From Candidatus Iainarchaeum sp. (GTDB lineage: Archaea > Iainarchaeota > Iainarchaeia > Iainarchaeales > GCA-2688035), in contig JAFCCK010000070.1 in the NCBI GenBank assembly GCA_017610245.1, positions 1-5,071 on the forward strand: DNA of 5,071 bases, in the 5' to 3' direction. Of the stretch, positions 1 to 5,071 are shown in pieces. Made by a program: the position numbers and the translations under genes. How positions within the stretch are numbered: position 1 is the stretch's first letter; each line of letters starts with the position of its first letter. The notes under the pieces were generated by a model, which had not been told where the DNA came from, made no database searches, and worked only from the letters and a program-made list of their open reading frames with translations.

Positions 1-25
1 TGCTGAATGTTGTTGGGGACTTGCT

Positions 26-511
26 ATGGTTAGTGGTTTTCTGAAAAACAAAAAAGGGCAGATTTCAATTGAATTCATTCTGATAATGCTAATTGCCCTC
101 ATCTACATTAGTGCTGTAATACAGCCAACCATAAGAACTGCTTCTCAAAGCACGGAGGATGTTACAAGGCTTTCCCAAGCAAAGCTTGCAGCACAAAAGC
201 TCGCGGCAGCGATAAACCAGCTCGAAGCAAGTCAGGGCGAGGGCAGGAAAACAATCTCGCTCTTTGTTCCAGAGAAGAGTTCTGTTGGATGTACCAGCGA
301 CGCGATAAATTTCAGCGCAACAATGAGCGGTCTCATTGAGCCCACGGACTGCGGAGGCGGAATATGCGGTGGCTCAATAGAGCTCATAAGCGGAGCGAAT
401 CCCGACTGCACTGCTGTTGGAACCATTGATGCAAGCACTGGCAACATTTTTGTGGAAGTTGTTGTTGAAAAGGATGGAGCTGGCACTGTTGTGGTAAACT
501 ATGCGCCTTAA
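26..511 (+). CDS. Class III signal peptide (archaeal pilin-like) secreted protein
   Basis: This is a 161-residue small secreted or filament-subunit-like protein. The N-terminus is a textbook archaeal class III signal peptide: a short basic leader (K7, K9, K10), G11, then Q12-I-S-I-E16-F, followed by a single hydrophobic helix (about 13-37). In this family (Pfam DUF361 type) a prepilin peptidase of the EppA kind cleaves between G and Q, so the mature protein would start at Q12 with the usual Glu at +5 (E16). Residues 38-75 are Ala/Gln-rich and probably continue the pilin-like helix; the rest looks like a small beta domain. Four cysteines (C89, C109, C114, C128), three within 20 residues around a Gly-rich 'CGGGIC', could form disulfides outside the cell. 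The frame is open to the left edge, but ATG 26 puts the signal peptide at the N-terminus and has GGGGA at 15-19, six bases upstream. Its role as a pilin rather than another surface protein is inferred. Confidence 0.85.
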   Translation: MVSGFLKNKKGQISIEFILIMLIALIYISAVIQPTIRTASQSTEDVTRLSQAKLAAQKLAAAINQLEASQGEGRKTISLFVPEKSSVGCTSDAINFSATMSGLIEPTDCGGGICGGSIELISGANPDCTAVGTIDASTGNIFVEVVVEKDGAGTVVVNYAP

Positions 512-848
512 CACGAGAGGGCAAGTAAGCTTTGAGATACTGCTCATAACGATGGTTGTTTTCACCGCAACAATCTGGGTGAGCAGCTACTATTTTGCCA
601 TAAAGGACAGCACGCTCGCCATGCAGCTGACAAAAATCCACGCCCTAAAGCAAATAGAGGAAAGCGATTCCCTTTACACAATTGAAAAAATTGACTTTGA
701 GGAACAAAGTGAAACCGAAATAAATTTGACGTTAAAGAGCTGCCCAAATAGCATCCCTCGTTTTGATACCTCTACAATACAGGATAAGATAGCAGCAAAT
801 ACAAAATATACTGCCGTATCGGTGACTGTCAGCCAAGGTAGCTGCTAG
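501..848 (+). CDS. Second class III signal peptide (pilin-like) protein
   Basis: This is a 115-residue protein of the same general type as its upstream neighbour. The leader is only seven residues (M-R-L-N-T-R-G), followed by Q8-V-S-F-E12-I, which matches the G|Q...E(+5) cleavage pattern of archaeal prepilins, and one hydrophobic helix (about 9-33). The mature domain is short and acidic (EESD, FEEQSETE), with just two cysteines: C81 and C115, the very last residue. A disulfide pinning the C-terminus, as in several pilin-like proteins, is plausible. An in-frame TAA at 495-497 means ATG 501 is the first usable start. It overlaps the upstream gene by 11 bases, implying translational coupling; a weak GGTAA sits at 493-497. 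The two proteins share little beyond the signal and helix, so they are probably different subunits (for example minor pilins) rather than a recent duplication. Confidence 0.83.
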   Translation: MRLNTRGQVSFEILLITMVVFTATIWVSSYYFAIKDSTLAMQLTKIHALKQIEESDSLYTIEKIDFEEQSETEINLTLKSCPNSIPRFDTSTIQDKIAANTKYTAVSVTVSQGSC

Positions 849-866
849 CCGTCTTTTGCCGAAGAA

Positions 867-1262
867 ATGCTCCACTTTTTAATCCTTTCCGCTGCAAGCG
901 GAATTATGCTGGGGGAGAAACATCTGGCTATTTCATCGCTTGCATGCGCAGCTTTCGGCATTACAATGCTTTTTCTCCTAAACGAAGCAATAGAGCCAAG
1001 GGAACTTAGTGTAAGGGAAATCAATGAATCCCTTGTTGGGGAGAGGGTTTCTGTCGCAGGCAGGGTTGACTGGGCTCTTGAGAAAGATAATTTCATCCTG
1101 TTCACGCTGAACGACGGGGCGAAAATAAAGGCAATAAAGTTCAGCCCATCCTGGGAGGAAAGGGGTCTTGCTGGGAAAGGCAGCTATGTTACTGTGGTTG
1201 GTAAGGTCCAGCTTTATAAAAACGAAATTGAGATAGTTGCAGAGGAAATTCGGCAATGGTAG
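867..1262 (+). CDS. Membrane-anchored OB-fold protein
   Basis: This is a 131-residue protein. Residues 3-15 and 19-39 are hydrophobic and would make one or two membrane helices. Residues about 57-130 fit an OB-fold of the tRNA_anti/nucleic-acid-binding type: 'GERVSVAGRV' (strand 1), 'FILFTLNDGAKIKAI' (strands 2-3, with the typical F-x-L-x-DG turn), 'GSYVTVVGKVQLYKNEIEI' (strands 4-5) and a final 'AEEI'. Similar single OB domains bind nucleic acid in aminoacyl-tRNA synthetases and nucleases, but other OB domains bind proteins or sugars, so the ligand is unknown. A two-helix anchor would leave both termini on one side of the membrane. The start has no clear ribosome-binding site. ATG 906 (residue 14) is an alternative that removes the first hydrophobic stretch. 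An in-frame TAG at 846-848 limits extension upstream. The gene lies 18 bases after the pilin-like gene and overlaps the permease gene by 7 bases, suggesting a functional or translational link with the permease. Confidence 0.75.
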   Translation: MLHFLILSAASGIMLGEKHLAISSLACAAFGITMLFLLNEAIEPRELSVREINESLVGERVSVAGRVDWALEKDNFILFTLNDGAKIKAIKFSPSWEERGLAGKGSYVTVVGKVQLYKNEIEIVAEEIRQW

Positions 1263-2464
1263 AAACACTGCTCTTCTTTGTTTTGATTGGGTGCCTGCTT
1301 GGGATAATGACAGGCTTAACGCCTGGAATCCATGTAAACACAATCGCTGTTATTGCATTAGGGTTGTTTCAAACAGGGAGGTTTGAATTGGTTGTCTTAA
1401 TTGTGAGCATGAGCATTGTGCACACATTCATGGATTTTATTCCGAGCGTGATGCTAGGCGTTCCGGGAGAAGACAACCTTTTATCTGTTCTCCCAGGGCA
1501 TCGCTTCTTTTTGAAAGGGAAAGGACATCACGCAGTGCTGCTCACTGTTTGGGGTGGCATTGTTGGCGGTATTGCAGCAATTGCCCTTTCGCCCATATTC
1601 CTTAAATTCCTGCAGAAGAGCATTGCTGAGATTGCAAAGGCGATTCCTTTTATTCTTGCGGCTGTGCTTGCACTGATGGTTTTGAAGGAGAGGGAAACTG
1701 GAAAAAAGATTTTTTCACTGGCAATAATTGCCCTGTCCTCACTGCTGGGAATCATTGCTTTGTCGGCTGCAAGCAGCATAAAAAATCCGCTTATTGTGCT
1801 GGTTTTGGGCTTCTTTGGAGCAGCCCCCTTGTTGCACAGCCTGAAAAATAAGCCTGTTGCGAAAAAGCAGGGCAGTGGAGAAGAGAAAATAGAAAGCGGG
1901 GTGGTTTTTGAAAGCGCATTGCTGAGCGTGCTTGCTGCCAGCTTTGTTTCAATGCTGCCTGGCATTGGCCCAAACCAGGCTGCATTGACAGTCAGAACAA
2001 TTGTTGGAAAGATAAGGGAAAGCAGCTACCTGGTGCTTTTGGGTGGAATTAATACGGCAAACATGTTCTTTTCGCTGATTGTGTTGTATGCGATTGGAAA
2101 AACAAGGACTGGGACTGCTGTAGCGATAAAGCAGTTGATTGAATTGCAACCGGAGCACATGTTTGCATTGGTTGCAGTGAGCCTTATTGCAATAGCATGG
2201 GGGGCAATTGCAACAGTGGCGATTTCAAAATGGTTGTTGAAAGTAGTGGGAAAGTTTGATTACGGCAAAATAAATCTATTCGTTTTTGCTGTGCTGGTTG
2301 CAATAGTATTTTCCTTATCCAATAGCTTGGGGATGATTGCCTTTGCAACCGCAACAATGATTGGCTTTGCTGCAATTGCATTCGGCATAAAGAGAAGCCA
2401 CTGCATGGCGTTTCTGATGGTGCCGACTATTTTATACTACGGCTTCTCACTAACCTTGCCATAA
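1256..2464 (+). CDS. TctA/DUF112-family membrane permease (archaeal type)
   Basis: This is a 402-residue, strongly hydrophobic multi-pass protein with the hallmarks of the TctA family (tripartite tricarboxylate transporter large membrane subunit, PF01970). The N-terminal 'GIMTGLTPGIHVNT' (16-29) and 'SVMLGVPGEDNLLSVLPGH' (64-82) match the conserved G-x-x-PG and P-G motifs. A second-half counterpart, 'SMLPGIGPNQAALTV' (232-246) followed by 'GGINTAN' (263-269), fits the internal duplication typical of the family. A charged cytoplasmic linker, about 196-215, separates the halves. Bacterial TctA is nearer 500 residues and works with TctB and the binding protein TctC; neither is visible here, as is usual for the shorter archaeal members, so substrate and mechanism are unknown. 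ATG 1256 is the only candidate start after the in-frame TGA at 1229-1231, and AGAGGA at 1241-1246 is a reasonable ribosome-binding site. It overlaps the OB-fold gene by 7 bases. Confidence 0.85.
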   Translation: MVETLLFFVLIGCLLGIMTGLTPGIHVNTIAVIALGLFQTGRFELVVLIVSMSIVHTFMDFIPSVMLGVPGEDNLLSVLPGHRFFLKGKGHHAVLLTVWGGIVGGIAAIALSPIFLKFLQKSIAEIAKAIPFILAAVLALMVLKERETGKKIFSLAIIALSSLLGIIALSAASSIKNPLIVLVLGFFGAAPLLHSLKNKPVAKKQGSGEEKIESGVVFESALLSVLAASFVSMLPGIGPNQAALTVRTIVGKIRESSYLVLLGGINTANMFFSLIVLYAIGKTRTGTAVAIKQLIELQPEHMFALVAVSLIAIAWGAIATVAISKWLLKVVGKFDYGKINLFVFAVLVAIVFSLSNSLGMIAFATATMIGFAAIAFGIKRSHCMAFLMVPTILYYGFSLTLP

Positions 2465-2524
2465 TCGTTTATTAAGCTATTTAAAATATTATTTAGTTAA
2501 CATGACACTTGTAAAGGAAATACT
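2465..2524 (+). promoter_or_regulatory. Intergenic gap with a TATA-box-like promoter
   Basis: This 60-base AT-rich gap is the only real intergenic space in the window. TTTAAAATA at 2480-2488 resembles the archaeal TATA box (consensus near TTTAWATA). Initiation about 25 bases downstream would fall near 2507-2512, giving a leader of roughly 13-18 bases before ATG 2525. No convincing BRE is visible in the bases just upstream of the box. GGAA at 2516-2519 is at most a weak ribosome-binding site. There is no strong T-run terminator for the upstream block; 'cgttt' at 2466-2470 is too short to call. The promoter is inferred from position and sequence only. Confidence 0.5.
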
Positions 2525-4369
2525 ATGTTGAGATTAACAAAACAACGAAAGGCCGCAATAGCTGTTGTGCTAATATTTTCATTACTTTTTTTTATTGGGC
2601 CTTCACTTGTTAGGTTTGTGGAGTCTCTTGCTCCTGAGTACTTCTTGGGAAGGTACGGGGGAATACACCCTTATATATATTATTTCCATGAGGCGTCATT
2701 GAGAATATACTTTCTTGCTGGGCTGACACTTATTGCCTCTTTCGTCTTGTTCACTTTCGATTTGCCAAAATTGAGATTAGAACAAAAAATCTTTCTCTAT
2801 GCTTTTCTGTCGGCTTTTTTTATCGCGGCACTTATTCTGTTGTTTGATAAAGAATTTTTTTATGCCGAAAGCTCCAAACTAGGCATTGTTACTGCTGGCG
2901 CTTTTTTGGTGGCCGGTATTTTAGGGCTCGCAAATCTTATTGCGCAAAAAAGACACAAGATCCTTTGGGGTATCCTGGCCTTGTTCCCGCTGATTGCAGC
3001 TTTGGACGAAATATTTGCATTGCATGAAAAGATTGCAGAATTGTTGGGCGGAAGCACAACACAAGGCGGTGGCTTCAATGATCTTATCACTATCACGGGC
3101 ATATTTTCCATAACCTTGATAATATACTGGTTTTTGAATAGCCAAAAAAGGGCAGGACATTTGGAAAATATTCCTGCACTAAAAACAATGTTTATTGGAG
3201 GAATAATCCTAATTGCATCAACTTTTTTTGATACTTTTGATTTTATCCTTGCAATTGCCACAAAGAGAACAGTTGAATCTTTATATGCCAGCCTACGGTT
3301 CACAGTAATAGAAAACCTATTTATATTCTATAATATGCACGTCTTATTTAATTCGGTGGAAGAGTTGCTCGAATTATTTGGAGCAGTAATGTTTGCAATT
3401 GCATTCGTCTTTACTCTTTTAGCTCTAAAAAAGTTATCAAAGGATTACAATAATAAAAAAATATGGGAAGTAGAGCTTTCAAAAAAAAGATTAAACAGTT
3501 TCATTGCAGTAATGCTATTTGCTAATTTTTTGGCGCTCTTTACAATAAACCCAGGGGTAATACTCGAAAAAGATTATTCGGCCGACACTATTTTGGGACC
3601 AGAAAACGGCTTGATGCATGTTGATGACCTATTTATGAGCAAGGAGCTCGGGTTAATTGTAGCAAATGAGGGGAAAGGAAATGTACTCGTACTAAAAGAA
3701 CAACAAATAAGGACCCTTGAATTTGAAATTTTGAAAAATGTTGATAGTGTAACTGCTTTTGATGAAAGCATATATATTTCAGACCCCTTGCAAAAAACAG
3801 TATACAAAGTGCAGGACGGCGAGATTAGCATATTTAGTTCGGGTGAGGAGCATGGCTTTGTTCATCCTGGCGGGATAGCAGTTGATAGAAATGGTGCTTT
3901 AATTTTATTGGACGAAAAGCTTGGAGAGGTGCTCCGAATAATGGATAACAAGATTGAGAAGATAGCGACAAGAGAACAGGGCATTGTATCGCCAGAGGGC
4001 ATTGTAATCGGAAAAGACGATGAGATATATGTGACGGATGATTTACAAGGGGCAATTTTTAAAATAGGGAAAACTGTTGAAAAGATTGCTTCCAGGGCAG
4101 ATGGTCTAATTAATCCAGAAGATATTACCATTGGATCACTGGGAAATATTTATGTGACAGACAATGGCGCCAGAGCGGTGTTCAAAATAAGCAATGGAAA
4201 ATTAACAAAAATTGTTAGCTTTACAAATAATTATGGGGACTTACAAGGCATTGCAATAGATAAAGAAGGCAATTTAATAGTGGCAGTATCGGATATGGAA
4301 GTGGACTATTGCATAATGCCCTCCCTCCTGATTAAGATAAGCGCGAGAGATGGTGAAAAGTTTGAATAA
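2525..4369 (+). CDS. Multi-pass membrane protein with C-terminal beta-propeller
   Basis: This is a 614-residue two-part protein of unrecognised function. Residues 1-341 contain about nine helices (roughly 10-30, 58-79, 87-107, 119-140, 145-163, 185-204, 219-244, 281-302, 324-341). Basic loops (KQRK, PKLRLEQK, QKRHK, SQKR, KKLSK) fit a cytoplasmic N-terminus and an external C-terminal domain. Residues about 364-614 are six repeats of about 41 residues with the pattern P-[GE]-[GD]-I-x-[IV]...G-x-I-Y-V-[TS]-D...V-[FY]-K-[IV], best preserved at 447-475, 489-515 and 530-556. This resembles NHL or SMP-30-like six-bladed propellers. Polar residues at helix ends (D108, Y113, D161-E162, H167-E168, D236, D239, E279-E280, E283) recur in the next gene's product, so helices 3-8 and that protein are homologous. 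An in-frame TAA at 2498-2500 makes ATG 2525 the only plausible start. The gene is first in its operon and AT-rich. It could be a membrane enzyme, a sensor or a scaffold. Confidence 0.85.
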   Translation: MLRLTKQRKAAIAVVLIFSLLFFIGPSLVRFVESLAPEYFLGRYGGIHPYIYYFHEASLRIYFLAGLTLIASFVLFTFDLPKLRLEQKIFLYAFLSAFFIAALILLFDKEFFYAESSKLGIVTAGAFLVAGILGLANLIAQKRHKILWGILALFPLIAALDEIFALHEKIAELLGGSTTQGGGFNDLITITGIFSITLIIYWFLNSQKRAGHLENIPALKTMFIGGIILIASTFFDTFDFILAIATKRTVESLYASLRFTVIENLFIFYNMHVLFNSVEELLELFGAVMFAIAFVFTLLALKKLSKDYNNKKIWEVELSKKRLNSFIAVMLFANFLALFTINPGVILEKDYSADTILGPENGLMHVDDLFMSKELGLIVANEGKGNVLVLKEQQIRTLEFEILKNVDSVTAFDESIYISDPLQKTVYKVQDGEISIFSSGEEHGFVHPGGIAVDRNGALILLDEKLGEVLRIMDNKIEKIATREQGIVSPEGIVIGKDDEIYVTDDLQGAIFKIGKTVEKIASRADGLINPEDITIGSLGNIYVTDNGARAVFKISNGKLTKIVSFTNNYGDLQGIAIDKEGNLIVAVSDMEVDYCIMPSLLIKISARDGEKFE

Positions 4370-5051
4370 CCCGAAAAGAATATTTATTTCGTTGATCTTC
4401 ATCGAGGCAATGCTGATTGCACTCTTCTTTTTTTCACTTGATAGCGGGCTGGTTTACCTATTCCACCTTGGACTCGAAGGGAATATTCCAACAATGTTTT
4501 CATTTTTCCAATTTATTTTTATTGGCATGCTCCTTGCCACAATGTTCTCAAAGGAAAAGAATTTGGCTTTTGCAATATTTTCGCTGGGGGCCTTTTACAT
4601 TGCGTTTGACGAATTTTTCACGATACATGAAAGGATCGCTTTCCCCATAACACGAACACTCACAACATTATTTCCTGGGAGTCCCTTGAGTGGTTTTCTG
4701 ACAGCTAATCCTTGGAACCCTTGGTTTGCATGGTTGCTCTTGTACATTCCATTAGTGATTCTTCTCATCCCCTTTGGAATTAAGTTTATAAGAAAACAGA
4801 GAGTAGAACATCCAAAGGTAATTAGAATTGTATTAGCAGGCCTAATTGTTTTCGTTACTGGTGGAGTTGGATTTGAATTAATTGAAATTGCCATGAGAAA
4901 TGAATGGCTCCCACTAGCATTTAATGTCAGCGTCTTTTTTGAAGAGGGGCTAGAAATGCTAGGGGCGAATATAATAATCTTTGGTTTGCTTGAATACTTA
5001 GAAAGCATAAAGAGGAAAAAGAATGCCCAAAATCAAACGCTCAACCCTTGA
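4350..5051 (+). CDS. Six-helix membrane protein, paralogue of the upstream membrane core
   Basis: This is a 233-residue protein with six predicted helices (about 10-30, 46-66, 71-91, 124-146, 157-180, 198-217) and both termini basic and probably cytoplasmic (KRKK at 221-224). No characterised family is recognised. It aligns by eye with helices 3-8 of the preceding protein: D31-x4-Y36 with D108-x4-Y113, 'DEFFTIHERIA' (87-97) with 'DEIFALHEKIA' (161-171), E176-x2-E179 with D236-x2-D239, and 'EEGLEMLGA' (198-206) with 'EELLELFGA' (279-287). All these polar residues fall at the outer ends of helices, as in a metal or substrate site facing outward. It has no propeller domain. The start is ambiguous: ATG 4350 gives 233 residues, while TTG 4362 follows a canonical GGTGA at 4352-4356 with a five-base gap and gives 229. 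Either way the gene overlaps the upstream gene (by 20 or 8 bases), so the two are very probably co-translated. Confidence 0.82.
   Translation: MVKSLNNPKRIFISLIFIEAMLIALFFFSLDSGLVYLFHLGLEGNIPTMFSFFQFIFIGMLLATMFSKEKNLAFAIFSLGAFYIAFDEFFTIHERIAFPITRTLTTLFPGSPLSGFLTANPWNPWFAWLLLYIPLVILLIPFGIKFIRKQRVEHPKVIRIVLAGLIVFVTGGVGFELIEIAMRNEWLPLAFNVSVFFEEGLEMLGANIIIFGLLEYLESIKRKKNAQNQTLNP
4352..4356 (+). promoter_or_regulatory. GGTGA ribosome-binding site bearing on the start of the six-helix protein
   Basis: GGTGA is the classic archaeal Shine-Dalgarno core. It lies inside the end of the propeller gene, two bases after the A of ATG 4350, so it cannot serve that start, but it is ideally spaced (five bases) from the in-frame TTG at 4362-4364. 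This favours initiation at TTG 4362. GAGAG at 4345-4349 abuts ATG 4350 and is too close to help it. Confidence 0.5.
5011..5016 (+). promoter_or_regulatory. AGAGGA ribosome-binding site for the partial downstream gene
   Basis: A purine-rich AGAGGA sits six bases before ATG 5023, within the last codons of the six-helix membrane protein. Its spacing, together with the stop codon just upstream in the same frame, is the main reason for calling the cut-off gene real. Confidence 0.5.
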
Positions 5052-5071
5052 AGATATCTGCTCTGCCGCTA
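5023..5071 (+). CDS. Start of a downstream gene, cut by the window edge
   Basis: Sixteen codons, reading M-P-K-I-K-R-S-T-L-E-D-I-C-S-A-A, run open to the right edge. ATG 5023 is preceded by AGAGGA (5011-5016) at a good six-base spacing, and an in-frame TAA at 5008-5010 rules out an earlier start. It overlaps the end of the six-helix gene by 29 bases in another frame, continuing the overlapping pattern of this block. The peptide is basic then helical with no signal peptide, so a cytoplasmic protein is likely. The product cannot be identified from this much sequence. Confidence 0.6.
   Translation, partial: MPKIKRSTLEDICSAA

Noticed and set aside
1..44. 3' end of an upstream gene, ending at TGA 4-6 or at TGA 42-44
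   Set aside because: Either stop could end an upstream gene, and the frame ending at 42-44 reads as hydrophobic, but too few codons are visible to choose or to call a feature.
846..869. TAG readthrough joining the second pilin-like protein to the OB-fold protein
   Set aside because: The two genes are in the same frame with no other stop between them, but a secreted pilin fused to a membrane OB protein makes little sense, the OB-fold gene has its own ATG and hydrophobic start, and nothing suggests amber suppression.
845..1343. Reverse-strand ORFs opposite the OB-fold gene, and others opposite the permease and propeller genes
   Set aside because: They lie opposite well-supported forward genes, have unnatural Ser/Pro/Gln- or Cys-rich composition, and show no recognisable domains or ribosome-binding sites.
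2502..2531. Nine-codon upstream ORF (M-T-L-V-K-E-I-L-C) overlapping the start of the propeller gene
   Set aside because: The transcription start implied by the TATA-like box (about 2507-2512) is downstream of its ATG, there is no ribosome-binding site, and so short an ORF arises easily by chance.
2670..2690. TATATATATTATT stretch as an internal promoter
   Set aside because: It encodes the Tyr/Ile-rich segment near residues 50-54 of the propeller protein, and no gene start lies the right distance downstream.
3614..4366. DNA-level tandem repeats in the propeller region
   Set aside because: The repeats are visible only in the protein; the nucleotide sequences have diverged, so this is an ancient protein repeat and not a DNA repeat array.
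4417..4650. 77-codon forward ORF in another frame inside the six-helix gene
   Set aside because: It lies wholly within the conserved membrane gene, and its translation shows no domain or sensible membrane pattern, so it is a frame shadow.

Overview
The window looks like chromosomal DNA from an archaeon. The main evidence is a pair of adjacent genes whose N-termini are archaeal class III (type IV pilin-like) signal peptides, 'KKGQISIEF' and 'RGQVSFEI'. Supporting signs are a compact TctA-family permease of the archaeal type (about 400 residues), a TATA-box-like element in the only intergenic gap, and a GGTGA ribosome-binding site. The lineage cannot be fixed from this sequence. A euryarchaeal or DPANN genome would both fit. 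All genes read left to right and nearly every base is coding.

Block A (26-2464) holds four tightly packed genes: two small pilin-like secreted proteins (26-511 and 501-848, overlapping by 11 bases), a membrane-anchored OB-fold protein (867-1262), and a TctA/DUF112-type multi-pass permease (1256-2464, overlapping its neighbour by 7 bases). Overlaps or very short gaps make one transcript likely. The pilin pair probably belongs to a surface filament or pseudopilin set that begins left of the window. The OB-fold protein and permease look like a translationally coupled pair.

Block B (2465-5071) starts with a 60-base gap containing a TATA-like box (2480-2488). It then encodes a 614-residue protein with about nine membrane helices and a six-repeat beta-propeller tail (2525-4369), a 233-residue six-helix membrane protein (4350-5051, overlapping by 20 bases), and the first 16 codons of another gene (5023 to the right edge, overlapping by 29 bases). 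Hand alignment shows that the whole six-helix protein corresponds to helices 3-8 of the large protein. The two share a set of acidic and histidine residues (D-x4-Y, DE-x-F-x2-HE, [DE]-x2-[DE], EE-x-LE-x2-GA), all predicted at the extracytoplasmic ends of helices. I recognise no characterised family in this. It is the best candidate here for an undescribed system: a paralogous pair of putative membrane enzymes or metal-binding proteins, one carrying an external propeller.

Block B is visibly more AT-rich than block A in sampled rows, so the two blocks may differ in origin or in constraint. No RNA genes, CRISPR arrays, insertion sequences or long repeats were seen.
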